Assembly: GCF_010183535.1 (NCBI RefSeq)
Contig: NC_071329.1
Span: 5,952,001 to 6,016,000 of the forward strand
Length of the DNA stretch: 64,000 nt
Reading direction: 5' to 3'
Origin: Caenorhabditis remanei
Taxonomy: Eukaryota; Nematoda; Chromadorea; Rhabditida; Rhabditidae
Shown: in pieces, positions 11,087 to 22,020 of the stretch
Numbering within the stretch: position 1 is the first letter of the stretch
Layout of the letters: each line of letters starts with the position of its first letter
Translations under genes and position numbers: made by a program
The notes under the pieces: model-generated
Database searches by the model: none
Told to the model about the DNA's origin: nothing
What the model saw: only the letters and a program-made list of their open reading frames with translations

Positions 11087-12580
11087 TCAACGTCCTCTAT
11101 GTGGCAACTGATAATTTCCTCTCGAATTCTGTCTATTACGTCTTCTGCTCATTTTTCTCATATTAATTCTATAAAGTCCAATATAATTTCCTCGGCGGTC
11201 CCGTCTTCTCGGGTTATCATTTTCGTGTCGTCTCCGTTCACCCTGACGCATTCTTTCCCTCTGCTCCTCGATACGACGAAGCATCTCTTCGTGATGCCGT
11301 TCTAATAATATTAGGTGTAATTGTCGAAGTAATTGGCGGAATCTTTGTTCTTTTCTCGTCCTCTCTTCTCCTTCGTGGCACTCTCGCCACATCGTTTTCA
11401 ACGGTGTTGGCTCGATCAACGAGGCGGTTAACCAGCCAGGGATGGCAGCTAACTGAAAATAAAATTGTTGGTAGGGAACAAAATATAAGAATCATGATTG
11501 CACACCAAGTGATAAAGGAGAGCGACAATAGTGTCCGCACTCCAGCATCGACTGCAACGGGCTAGAGTGATGGCTGGATAGACACCAGGGACTCCAACAA
11601 AGTATTTTCCTAAAGAAATTTTTTTTAAAAATTTAATAATTTTCATTTACCAGCAGTGAAGAAAGATGCGTAGACAAGCGGCGTGGCGAGAAAAGATCGA
11701 TTAACGGTTCGAGATAGTAGAAATCGTAGAAGAAAGGCACCGGCGAATTCAGCAACGAAGATGGCATTCACAGGCACCGTATGCACGAAATAACACGGCC
11801 GCCGCTCGACTTTTAATCCGGTTGCTTTTTCAATTATAAACCAAATAAAATCAGAATATGAATCAGAGGCCAAGGCTTCAAGGATATGGAACCACAGGGC
11901 ACAAAGTGCTCTTGGTGCATCGCTGGTTTTCTTAGCGAGTGCCTCTTCGACATAAAGCAATTGATTCATTGGGGCGCCGTTGTTTCGTAGTTGAAATATA
12001 CTCATATGAATTGTTACGGCAAGAAACATTCCGAAATATCCATAGTTGTCGAATATTACTTCTGAAAATTTCTTGTTCATAAATATTGTCGCAACAAAAA
12101 AGTTCCGACATTTTTTCCCCCTCGGTGTTTGCGGACTCAAGCCAAAATTTGATAATTTTGGCTTGAGTCCGCAAACACCGACGAGGAAAAAATGTCGGAA
12201 CTTGTTTATTTCGATAATAGATTTTTTGAAATTTTTCAGCACGAGCACCTTCTGAATTGAACAAGAAGCATAATGAGAATGTGGCGAGAAACTCGTTGGT
12301 CAACTTATTGGCCAATTTAACTCTGCTTTCTATTGGTGACACTCTATCGAATTGCTGAAAATTAAACTTGAAACTTCAACTTTTTAGGAAATTTCACTTA
12401 CAGAACCGCCGCCTCTGAATAGTTTGAACATGACCTGCAATAATATGGAGAGGAATTTTAATCTGTGAGAAGAATATAGAATCTAACCACTTTACTTATT
12501 TCATTTATCGCAAAAACGATGGAAGAGAAGAGAATGCTTGCGTAGAGTGGTTTCAGCGATTCATTATGGAGGAAATCCAT
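11087..12580 (-). CDS. Superaquaporin-like paralogue 7 (YPA box, long basic tail)
   Basis: Exons 12580-12488, 12434-12402, 12354-12249, 12061-11651, 11609-11506, 11452-11087; 370 aa, the longest of the array. The second box is GVPGVYPAI, i.e. Tyr replaces Asn but Pro-Ala remain; the first-box region is RNNGAPMNQL. The ~110-residue tail is extremely Arg-rich (RREDEKR-like runs, ending QLPHRGR) and could bind acidic lipid or RNA, though this is a guess. The intron usual between the fourth and fifth hydrophobic blocks is absent. A tiny 11-codon exon lies early. Translation is set at the second ATG after a trans-splice-like CAG; the first ATG opens a 10-codon out-of-frame uORF. Confidence 0.75.
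12084..12219. mobile_element. 136-bp foldback element in an intron of paralogue 7
   Basis: Inverted arms AGTTCCGACATTTTTTCC and GTGTTTGCGGACTCAAGCC meet around TTTGATAATTT; the complement follows almost perfectly. The GTGTTTGCGGAC core is shared with the larger palindrome at 20,276-20,485 and with the upstream modules of the array. Confidence 0.8.
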
Positions 12581-12659
12581 CTCATGGCTTCTGAAATCTA
12601 AGCCTTTTAAAGCACAAAAAAGTATTTATAAAAACTGCTGAAAAAGAAAATTTTCCAGG

Positions 12660-12715
12660 AATCTGTGCACTTTGCCGTGCCAAACGTTCACTTGCGGACC
12701 TGAGCCGCCTCAATT
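12660..12715 (-). promoter_or_regulatory. Shared upstream module, copy 7 (before paralogue 7, shortened)
   Basis: Reduced version ~80 bp upstream of the start: TCTGTGCACTTTGCCGTGCC, ACGTTCAC and TTGCGGACC, with the central spacer shortened. The remaining gap to 12,904 is AT-rich. Confidence 0.4.
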
Positions 12716-12904
12716 TAAAAAATAAGACTTCGAAAACGAAGCTCTGATGAGAAAAAAACAGGAAATTTCAATACATTAATTGACAGCGAGTACTTTTATC
12801 ACATAAATTTTGAGCCAAATACAAGAAGATATGTCAAGTTAGAAGCAATTGAATAATGAGAGAATCATAAACAAGAATAAGTGAAAGAAATTCAAAAACA
12901 CGAG

Positions 12905-13942
12905 TTATTTTCCTTTGCGTGTCTTCAAGATCTTATTCAGCAATTTCTGATTCTGTGCTCTGCGTTCACTGAGATATGGAGCACGAACCAGCAGTGCCTC
13001 GGGGAGTGGCAGCTTCACAACAAGCATCCAGCCAGCATAGATATAGATCTGAAAGTATAAATTTTAAATTTAAGTAGATGATAACATACAAATTTTGCAT
13101 TCAAACTCACAGCATGAAGGAAGAAATACAAGAAATTCGGCTCAACTCCCATAGTAATTCCGACAAATGTGATGATCGGATGAGCGCCGGGAGGTCTGCC
13201 AACCTGTTGTCCTGAAAAAATACTTCTGGAGAGGAGTGTGGCGGAGCGTCTCACCAGAACTAAAGATAACCGCATAAATCAATGGAATGAGATGGAGCAG
13301 TTTAGAATCGGAATACCAATCGAACATCACACGGATAGCTGCACCGAAGACGAATTCGGTTAAAATGATGGTGAAAAGCGCATTGTCATACGGATAGTGG
13401 CCACCATGCTTTTTCAGTACAATCCCGAAAGCTTCCCGGATGACAGCCCAACACAAATAGGACGGAACGTATGAAAACCATCCGCCGAGGAATCGTAGAA
13501 CCTTTTCGTAGCCTCCGAAATCTTCATTGGCAAGACGCGCGCGTAGTCCGTTTTGAGTTTCCCAGAGTTTCTCATCGGATCTGCGATGGAGATAGTAAAA
13601 GCGATTGATGTTGAATGACGACACGACGATCATTGCAATGTAACCATAGTTGTCAAACATGATAGCTGAAAATCAGCACTTTCAGATTTCGCTATAAACT
13701 TCAACCTATTTACATTCAGCATAATGACATGTACAAAACGAGAGAGCGCCGAGAAATTCGTACATCAGAATCAACGTTCTCAAATTGAAATTGAGTCGAT
13801 AGACAATCTGAAAACTCGATTTCATTTCAAAAATGGCACAAAAACCTACATTTCTCAAGATTTCGATAGTGCCAAAGTTGAGAATTGTGAATATTATACA
13901 GGCACTTAGCGGGTCTAACCAACTCACACCGGAATCACTCAT
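12905..13942 (-). CDS. Superaquaporin-like paralogue 8
   Basis: Five exons (13942-13850, 13807-13714, 13665-13255, 13211-13111, 13048-12905) give 280 aa. The central exon merges two exons that are separate in paralogues 3-6. Features: SFCTCHYAE, FDNYGYIAM, a Tyr/Arg first-box region (YLHRRSDEKL) with no NPA trace, EFVFGAAIR, IPLIYAVIFSSG, and GRPPGAHPIITF (His for Asn). The tail is short and ends KTRKGK (an RKXX-type dibasic signal). No copy of the shared upstream module was found in the 270-bp gap above it. Closest in sequence to paralogues 9 and 10. Confidence 0.78.
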
Positions 13943-14211
13943 TTTGAAATTTCTGAAATTGCAAAATTGTGAAAGAGTTATGTTTCTGAAAAGCATATGC
14001 TTCGGATAAATTAATTCTCGGATAAGAAACCTTAAAAATTTGAAGAATATTGGTAAATTGAACAAAATCGAGTATTATTTTATAGCATTGTTACATGAAG
14101 AAAGATAATTCAAGATATAGATAATAGTTATAAGCACAATAATTAAAAATACATCAATGTACACAATGATTCACAAATATTAGTACAAAAATAAGTGGAT
14201 TCATCCACTTT

Positions 14212-15175
14212 TCAGGGAGTGGATAGCATGTTCAACGCTCTTCTATTGGGATGATGACGTCGTGGAGTAGTCGGTTCACATCGAAGCAAATAACCACACG
14301 CCCAGCCAGCGAACAGTATTATCTGAAATAAAAAACTAAACAATATGTTTTTAACTTTTATTTTACCGTGTGGATGAGGCAATCGGTATCGAATCGAGCA
14401 TTGCGAGTCACACCGAGTAACGTGAGTATCGGATGAACCATTGGATATTTTCCAACTCTTTGTCCCGACTTGAAAATCATTGCGTAGACTATTGGGAGAA
14501 ACACTTGAATTCCAGAATCCGGAAGCCAAGTCCAAGCCAATCGAAGAACGAGAGCGAATGAGAATTCGAAGAGAACAATAAAGACGAGATAGTCTGTATA
14601 TGGATAGGCTGCTGCCTCTTGCGTCGTGAATTCGAAACTCAGACATCGTTCTACTACCATCATTTTCATTATATGAGTTATAAAAGTTGAAGCAACTGCT
14701 CCAATGACACGGAGAGCCATCCGCCCTTGTTTGGTCCTTTTATTGATCGCATTACCCTCATTTTTCAATTCAGCAAGAACCGCGTAGTGTCGATCACAGG
14801 CCAGCATATTCAGCATACCAACCAACAAATTATGGCATATTGTCACAAAGAGCATTGGTATGTATCCATAGTATTCGAAGATGACGGCTAGAATTCAGGG
14901 ATAATGAGTGGGATGGATGAAGTAAAAGATTCTAATACCTTCTCCAAAAAGACACATACAAAACATCACCGAGCCGAAAATTTCGTAAGACATTATCACC
15001 ACTTCCGGACCGAACAATTTGTTTATGAGAACCTGAATGTTTTACTGTTAGACATTTCATTCCGGATAGAAATAAAACATACTTCTCTGAAAACACTCAT
15101 GAATGAAAGTGTTAATACTGTGTATATTAGATAGGCGGATCCCGGGTACACCCACTCGAGTAGTTCATCATTCAT
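14212..15175 (-). CDS. Superaquaporin-like paralogue 9 (fewest introns)
   Basis: Four exons (15175-15083, 15032-14939, 14887-14367, 14322-14212), 272 aa, the shortest of the array. One 521-bp exon carries three blocks that are separate exons elsewhere, so two introns have been lost. Landmarks: FGSVMFCMCLFGE, FEYYGYIPM, EFSFALVLR, LPIVYAMIFKSG, GKYPMVHPILTLLG (His for Asn), final helix LFAGWACGYLL. The tail is short and neutral-basic (RRALNMLSTP). An upstream TTTCCAG precedes the ATG by ~10 nt. It sits 270 bp below paralogue 10 and lacks the shared module, so it may be a downstream operon gene. Confidence 0.78.
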
Positions 15176-15444
15176 TATTAGAATTCTGGAAATATCCCAT
15201 TAGAAATTATTTTTCTACCAAAACGCATAGAAGTAAAACTTGCTCGGAACCGAACAAATTCTGATGAAAATCAACAAAAAATCTGAAATTCCAAGTAAAA
15301 TCGAGTAGTGTTTCATTACAAAGTTAAACCAAATACAGGAAGTCGCGTCAAAGTTGGGAAGGATAAGATAATATACAAGAATGAGTGAATAGCAGAAATT
15401 CAAAACTGCAATAATACCAAAAAAGTGAGTAAGTTGTTACATGA

Positions 15445-16645
15445 TTATTGATTGAAATGATCAAATACAAAGTGTTGAAGTGAGAAAGTTTCCGCATTTC
15501 CGAGTGTTTCATCGAAGAATTCCCGTTCCACTGCATGTCTCATCTCTCTTTCCCGATCCAGAGCAGCCTTCTCAACCAATCTTGCATCTGTTCCGTTCCT
15601 TTTCTCTGCCTCCACAGCTGCCTTGTGCTTTCTTCTGAGCTTCAGAAGTGATGGTGACACAATCTTCCGTTTCGGCGCGAATTGAGAAGCAATCAACCAG
15701 CCAGAGTAAAGGATAACCTGGAAAAGAAGCTGTAATAAATGAAATTAAAAAGCCACATACACAATGAAAGAGAAAACCGCCGAAGCTTTGTCCGTTGCCG
15801 GTGAACATTTCCATGCAAGTGATGATCGGATGCCAGACACGAGATTTTTCAGCGATTTGTCCTGTAAACAGAAGGAATTATCGATAGGGTAATGTCGACT
15901 TACCAGAATTAAAAATTCCCGCGTAAATCAACGGAATGAACTTCTGAAGTCGAGAATAGGGTAAAAGTGCGCAGGCTAGACGAAGACTGGCAATGAAGAA
16001 GAACTCGAATCCAATGATGGTAACAAGCGAATCGGTGAACTGGTACATTCCAACATGTTCCGTGACATACATTGCGGTATATTGTTGAATGAGATGCCAA
16101 AGGAAACAAGAGGGAATGTACGAGAGAAACGCTCCAATGGTTCGCAGCATCTTTCCATCTTCTCCGGTGTTTGGTGGTGTAACCCAGTCTGGCTTTTCCT
16201 GGTCATAGAGATCATCGGTGTACGCAGCAGCTCTACGATTCAGATAGAAGCTGACCGCAAAGTGAATCGCCGACAGAACAATCATTGCGGAGTAACCATA
16301 ATGTTGGAACATGGCGGCTGGAAAATTAATTTTGATGCGAAGCCAACTGGGCGACGTAACTTACCTTCGGAGTGATAAAGCATGAAAAACGTCACCGAGT
16401 TGATGAATTCGTAATATAGCATCAACGTGTCAACATTCCAATTCATTTCTTTGATTATCTGAAAGATAAACTCTCGAAATTGACATTAACAACGAGAAAC
16501 CTACCTTTCTGAACAATTCGGAAAAGACAAAAGTGAGAATTGAGAAGGTGATACAGCAACGAAACGGATGCACGCCTTCGATCAAATCATAATCTTGATG
16601 GGATGTTCCTGAGCCTCTTCGGATGTAATACTCAAAATCTTCCAT
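15445..16645 (-). CDS. Superaquaporin-like paralogue 10
   Basis: Five exons (16645-16505, 16458-16365, 16317-15904, 15861-15761, 15717-15445), 340 aa. It has an extended polar N-terminus (YYIRRGSGTSHQD), then helix, FMLYHSE, FQHYGYSAM, LNRRAAAYTDDLYDQ (first box lost), IPSCFLWHL, EFFFIASLR, IPLIYAGIFNSG, and KSRVWHPIITC for the second box (His for Asn, and the preceding Gly-Pro lost). The tail is ~80 residues, Lys/Glu-rich and probably coiled, ending FVFDHFNQ without dilysine. TTTCAG lies ~12 nt upstream of the ATG. First gene of a possible 10-9-8 transcription unit. Confidence 0.78.
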
Positions 16646-17015
16646 TCCGAGATTTCTGAAATTTTCAGAGTTCGGAACGAGAGAAAATGTCAAAATCGAG
16701 AAAAACAACTTTATGAGCATCAAAAAGACCGAATTTTCGACAAAAAAAAGTGGATTACGAAACAAAAATGTATGTGTCAACGCATTCCCGCCAAAAAAAA
16801 TTCCCGGAAGTTTATACGTTTAGTTTTTTCTTTTCAATAGATTTACGCCTGAATACTCCCCACTTCCGGGCCATTCCTCCATGTGAAAACTTGGTTCATA
16901 AAGTCAAAATAGATTTTTTGAAGAATTTTCAGGAGTTTTCATGGCAAAATAACTTCAAAAAGCCGAGAAAATAGGCTGGAAATTGAGAAAAATCTGGAAA
17001 AACATGTTTTCGAAA

Positions 17016-17090
17016 GTCCGTAATTTTGCGTGTCTAATGTTCACACTTTGACGTTTGCGGACCTCTGAATGGCGCGAATTCAAAAATTTT
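17016..17090 (-). promoter_or_regulatory. Shared upstream module, copy 8 (before paralogue 10)
   Basis: Includes AATTTTGCGTGTCTAATGTT, CACACTTTGACGTTTGCGGA, CCTC and GCGCGAATTCAAAA, ~370 bp above the start codon. Remaining sequence of the 16,646-17,399 gap is AT-rich with no other recognised feature. Confidence 0.5.
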
Positions 17091-17399
17091 AACCAGTCCT
17101 TTATAGTTTTCGGTTGGAAGAGTTTCAAAAAAAAAACGCGGTATTCGTTGAACAAACATAAAATTACTGAAAATGTAGCAATTTATCATATCGGTTAAAT
17201 GGATCCATTCTTCTGAAAACAGTCATGACCTAAAATCTATGCAAGAAAAATGAAAATAATGGATTCTCCTGAAAGGAAACCATGATAATATCAACCGAGA
17301 AAGTGACAAGTTTACCAAATTTAAATACACGAATTAAATGAGTATATGACACAAAGTTAGATACAATCAATCAAAAATAAACAAATATTACAGAATAGG

Positions 17400-18474
17400 T
17401 TAATAATTTCTCCTATTATTTCTTCTGCCACGGTTTCTACTAGCTGCAGCGGCGAGTCGTTCGGCTTCCTCCTTTTCAGCAGTCTCACGCTCGAGCTTCA
17501 GTCTCCACATTGATCTCAACGGCGTTGTGCAAAGCAGCGAGGCGGCCATCCAACCAGCGTACGTGGCGAACTGAAAATGAATAAATGAACAAAGTTCTCA
17601 GCTATAAGGGGACATACCAGATAGTTCACACAGTAAATCGTGAAAGAGTCAGGTTGGACAAATGCACAACTTGTGAAACGAGAGGCGCCGAACATTGGGT
17701 GGGCTCCAGGCACTCCGATAATGTATTGACCTGAAAATGTGAAGTTAAGAGTGAGATTTCGAAATTGGAAGCGGTACCAGCGACAAAGAAGACCGCAAAT
17801 ACGACTGGAATATACTTTTGACGTTGTGGAGCAGCGAAAAGTCCCAGAATCAATCGAAGGAAGAAGCAGCTGAAGAACTCACAGAGAGCGACGAGCGGAG
17901 GCGGCAGCTGGAAGAAAATTGGAGAGTTGAGCTGAAAATCGAGCATCATCCATTACCTTATAGAGGTATAAACATCCCGCCGTCTCGATAACAGTTCCAG
18001 TGCTATAGAAAGCGAATCGCCACATAAAAACACCATAAGCCATAGCACAAGCGGCGCCCATATACTGTGTGAGGACGACAGATGTGAAATCAGTTTCGCG
18101 CATCGTTTTGTAGAGTGCCTCTTCCAAAAGAAGCATCGGATTCTCGGCGGCTCCACGATTCAGGTGTCGGCAGACTGTCATGTCGATTATGATGGCGATG
18201 AACATTGCAATGTAGCCGTAGTTTTTGAAGAGAACCGCTTCGGAGAAATGACACGCACACATCGAAATCGTGCTGATGAACTCGTTGCATTTGAGCTTGA
18301 ACATGATCGTCTCCTCGTTTTTCAGCAACAAATCCAGAATCTGCAAGTGTTTGGTTGCTTTTGAAGGATAAATGATAAACTTACTCGTCTGGAGACTTCA
18401 GCGACGCCGAAAACGAAGACTGTATAGACGATGCATACGTAAAGTGGGCGTAAACTCTCGCCGAGGAAATCCAT
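17400..18474 (-). CDS. Superaquaporin-like paralogue 11 (ENPM first box)
   Basis: Five exons (18474-18385, 18340-17957, 17907-17778, 17730-17618, 17570-17400), 295 aa. It keeps more aquaporin character than most: first box LNRGAAENPMLLLEEAL contains Asn-Pro, and the second region is GVPGAHPMFGASR with His for Asn. The intron usual at the MCACHFSE position is missing, so two exons are fused. The final segment TYAGWMAASLL is followed by a ~45-residue Arg/Glu/Ala-rich tail ending RRNNRRNY. TTCCAG lies 8 nt before the ATG. Probably a bridge in sequence between paralogue 12 and the derived members. Confidence 0.8.
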
Positions 18475-18721
18475 GGATTTCTGGAATGATTCATTGAGAC
18501 AAATTGGCAAATTTTCAAAACAACGATCCGGAAAGACAAAAACTCCAAAAAGCTCAGTTTTCAATGAAAACCCGTGGAAATCAAAGAAAAGCAATGATTT
18601 ATAGCACTTCTTGTTTATAAAATTCATAATTTTCAGACAAAATTCAGCAAGAATAACCCTTTTACGCTGAAAATCGATCTGAAAAAGAGAGAAAAAGAGC
18701 TTCTAGAAAAATTTGAACTTC

Positions 18722-18800
18722 CAAATCTGTGCAATTTTGCGTACTCGAATGTTCACAACTGATGCATGCGTACACCGTAACCCAATGTGGCGCCCGTTTC
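18722..18800 (-). promoter_or_regulatory. Shared upstream module, copy 9 (before paralogue 11, diverged)
   Basis: Contains TCTGTGCAATTTTGCGTACT, CGAATGTTCACAACTGATGC and TGCGTACACCG, about 250 bp upstream of the start. More diverged than copies 1-5. The rest of the gap is AT-rich. Confidence 0.4.
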
Positions 18801-18948
18801 AAATTGTATTTTTTTTTAGAATCATTTTGCTCAAAAAAACTTTTATTAAACACGTTTTAACGGTAATTATTCACAGATTGAGGCCTATTAAATGGCAGAT
18901 AAATTAAATTTAAATTAATGAAACAAGCAGGAATGTGATAAAAATCAA

Positions 18949-20031
18949 TTATTGTGCTTTCTTCGCAGCAGCCTTCAATTTCTTCTCCGCTTTCGCTTCC
19001 TTTGACGTTTTCTTTGCTGGTCCCTTCTGTCCGACGACGTAGGCACCGGCGAGCCATCCTAATACTGGGCAGAACTGAAAATAGAGTGCTTTAAAAGGCT
19101 TTTTGGGTCTCGAAGCGCTTACCCAGTACAAAATCATGAACGATGAAGTGTCGATTCCCTGGCAACCATAAAGACGAGCGGTGGCGACAATTGGGTTAAG
19201 TCCGGGTACTCCAACGATGTAGAGAGCTGAAATATGGTTTTTGATGATGGAAACTATTGATTTTTCGTTTTTTTTTGCTCACCTAGCGTCAAATAGGCTG
19301 AAATTGCGAATGGAATGAGTCTGATAAGTGCTGGGCGGGCCAAGAGCTGAGCAACAACAACACGAACAACGAATGCTCCAACGATTTCGAATGCAATGAC
19401 AATTCCTGCGGTTTGCTGAAAAATTTTCCTTGAAGATAAATTCAATTTTCCCTCACCTTGTATTGCAGAACACAGTCCAAGTTGCTAGCATTTTCCAAAT
19501 GAGCCGATGAATATGGTGCCGTCAGGTTCCAGATCAAATAAGCAAATTTCGAGGCGAAAGTGGCTCCGATCAATTGAGCAGACAGGATTGTGATGAATTT
19601 AGTGGATCCGAGGTTTCCAAAAATGAATTGCTCGAAAATCGGGGCGCAATTCGTCCAGGCGCCACGATTGAAGATTCCACCGGCGGTGAGGAGAAGTCCG
19701 ACACACAGGAAGATCGCTGGGAATCCATAGTTTTTGAAAATGATTCCTGTAATTTCAAAAATGAATTGTGAAAATTTGCGATGGGGCGCACTTACCATTC
19801 TCGTAGACGCACGTACACATTTGAATGGTTCCAATCAGTTCATAGAGGAAGAGTTGCGAGTTTCCTCGACTTGACACATATTTGGCAGTTAGCTAAAAAA
19901 ATCTTCAGTTTTAGTGAAAATTTTCAGAAAAAACTCACAATTCTGGCCACCTCTCCGAGACCAAAAACTAGTGCGAAGTACCCAAGTGCTGAGTAGAGCG
20001 GGAAATAGTATTCGCTTGAAGCCGGATCCAT
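18949..20031 (-). CDS. Superaquaporin, best-conserved member (paralogue 12; aqp-10-like candidate)
   Basis: Six exons (20031-19939, 19892-19796, 19746-19457, 19415-19283, 19226-19123, 19074-18949), 280 aa. This copy has the least altered pore: GVPGLNPIVATARLYGC supplies an Asn-Pro second box followed by the Cys typical of the AQP11/12 subfamily, and the first box is NRGAWTNCAPIFEQF. The C-terminus is Lys/Ala-rich and ends KKAQ, a KKXX ER-retrieval signal; mammalian AQP11 is known at the ER, so an ER role is plausible. It probably represents the ancestral gene of the array. From memory, C. elegans aqp-10 lies on chromosome II like the cyp-13A cluster; orthology is a guess from context. Confidence 0.85.
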
Positions 20032-20275
20032 TTCTGGGCTGAAAATGAGTAAGAAATTAGGAATTCAGACATGGTGCAGTGGAAAAATCGATAAAAGTTG
20101 CGAAAAATAGGAAGAAAAAGCTTTAAAATGAGTTTTGTGACATTTCTGGGTTTTTCTTGGTTAAAAATAGTTCAAACCAACTGCAACTAAGTAACAACTG
20201 GTGAAAATCTGCAAAAAAAACATTTTTGGGTTACTGTAGAAAATTTGCATGCATTTTCCAGCTACTGTCAAAACA

Positions 20276-20485
20276 AACTTTCTTGACATTCGGTGTTTGC
20301 GGACCTAAGTTCCCGCGCTTAAAATAAGCCACGCCATCTTTCCGTTGTCTCGGCTATGACATTAGTCGAACTCCCCGATCTTTTCAGAATATATAGCCGA
20401 GACATCGGAAAGAGGGCGTGGCTTATTTCGAACGCGGGAACTTAGGTCCGCAAACACCGAATGTCAAGAAAGTTTGTTTTGACAA
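20276..20485. mobile_element. 210-bp foldback element upstream of paralogue 12
   Basis: Near-perfect inverted repeat with ends TGTCAAAACAAACTTTCTTG and their complement, containing CGGTGTTTGCGGACCTAAG, GCCACGCC and GTCTCGGCTAT in both arms around a ~40-bp centre. The GTGTTTGCGGACC core is the same word found in the upstream modules and in the element at 12,084-12,219. Confidence 0.85.
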
Positions 20486-22020
20486 TATTTTCGCAGTTTT
20501 AATGAAATTTCGAGCTTTTGCCATCGAAAAAATCCCATTTTAATAGTTTTTCTTTAAAAATAAAACAAAAAATGAACAATTTTCAATTTAGTTTCACGAA
20601 AATAAATATTAAAACCATTAAAAACACTTCAACAAATTTATCTAAAAAGTACAATACCAGGTTACAATCAAAAATAAAACGGAGCCACGCCCTGTTCTCC
20701 ACGAAAAATCACGTTTGTGTCCACATTGTCAAAAAAATCACAAATTTACAATTGAAACCAGGCAAAAAAAAATCGTATCTTATCATTTTCTCCCAAAAAG
20801 AGAGACGTACACACAAAAGAAGAAGGCCACGTCAGTTTCATACAACAAATACACCACTAAGACAGTGAAGGAGACATCAATTGCAATCGGCAGGCACTAT
20901 TCTCGGCCAAAACGGTGTGGGCAAGATGCGCGTAGATTGTGGTGTTTTGTACGTGGTTGCACCAGGTGTGGTGACGTCATCGGGGTTAGTAGGGTTTCAG
21001 GCTAAAACAGATTATATTGGAACTGAAACATAAAAAGACATAAAGCGAAAAAAATTAATTTAACAAATCTTTTTTTCCGAGAATTGAAAAAAGAACACAC
21101 TATTTTCAGAAGTGTGGGTTAAGAATTCCAGAATACGCTTGTTTTCAGCGATTCCGAGCGGTTTTCAGAGATTTTCCGTGATCTTCGTACCCCCCGAAAC
21201 CTCTATTTTATCACATTTACATCCCTCTTCTCTCTCTTCCCCCGCCACCAACTACACACACATTCCTATACGCCCTCTACCCCTTTGCCCGATGTTGACC
21301 TCGGTGGCGCAGGCGGCAACGCAGTTGTCCACCGCACCGAGACAGGAGGCGGCCGGGTTCGCCTCCCCCACGACTATGATAGGATAACCTAGAGTCTCTG
21401 AACCATTTCGTGTTTGCACAAACAATGCTCTTTGTCTGAGTCAGTCCTTCTTTTGCATTTTTCTTGCTTTTTTTTCTCACAGGCACCTTCGAAACTAATG
21501 GGTGCCCTCGCAAAAGGTTCAAATTACGTCATCTCACCTAATTTTTCGGGGGAGAAGAGTCTAAAAATAAGATGATGATAAGCATCTTTTTGTTGTGTTG
21601 AGAGAAATAGAGAAGAGCTTGTTGTGATGCGGAAAAAAGAAAAAATGAGAAGAAGAAGATTGGGAGGACAAAAACAAAAAGAAGATGAAGAAAATATGTC
21701 TGCACTCTCTCACTTCTCCATTATCTCTCACCTCTCGATATCCCAACTTTTTCTGTGCAGGTTTTCCGTGATTTTTTTGTGTCGAAGGAAGGAGAAGAGG
21801 GAGAAAGCTCAACAAATGTCATGTGTCGTGTTGATAACCCGCCTATATGCTCCTGCCAGGCTCAGCATCTTTTGCCATTCGATATCGGGTTCACCGGAGG
21901 AATTTTCGTTTGTTTCTAACTATTTTTTTATACTTTCTAATAGAAAGTTTTGGTTTTTTCAGTTGTAACTTTTTGAAATTAAAGTTTTATTGGAAATAGC
22001 TAAAATATTTGAAATCAGTA
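20486..22020. other. Intergenic stretch between the aquaporin array and the PDZ gene
   Basis: AT-rich with a pyrimidine-rich patch around 21,200-21,290 and purine-rich patch near 21,620-21,680. Short open frames here look random (low-complexity Lys or Ser/Thr runs). It separates divergently transcribed genes, so promoters for both directions are expected, but no specific element was recognised. Confidence 0.4.

Noticed and set aside
1119..19000. Whole array as a single SL2 operon
   Set aside because: Most gaps are 325-960 bp and most genes have their own copy of the upstream module; only the 10-9-8 subgroup was kept as an operon candidate.
20518..21005. Open frames downstream of the 20.3-kb foldback element
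   Set aside because: Lys/Thr/Asn-rich translation of AT-rich DNA without splice context or recognisable domains.
21112..21968. Frames around 21.1-21.9 kb as possible 5' exons of the PDZ gene
   Set aside because: No donor site joins them in frame to the PDZ exon at 22,427; composition is low-complexity. An alternative promoter exon remains possible but unsupported.
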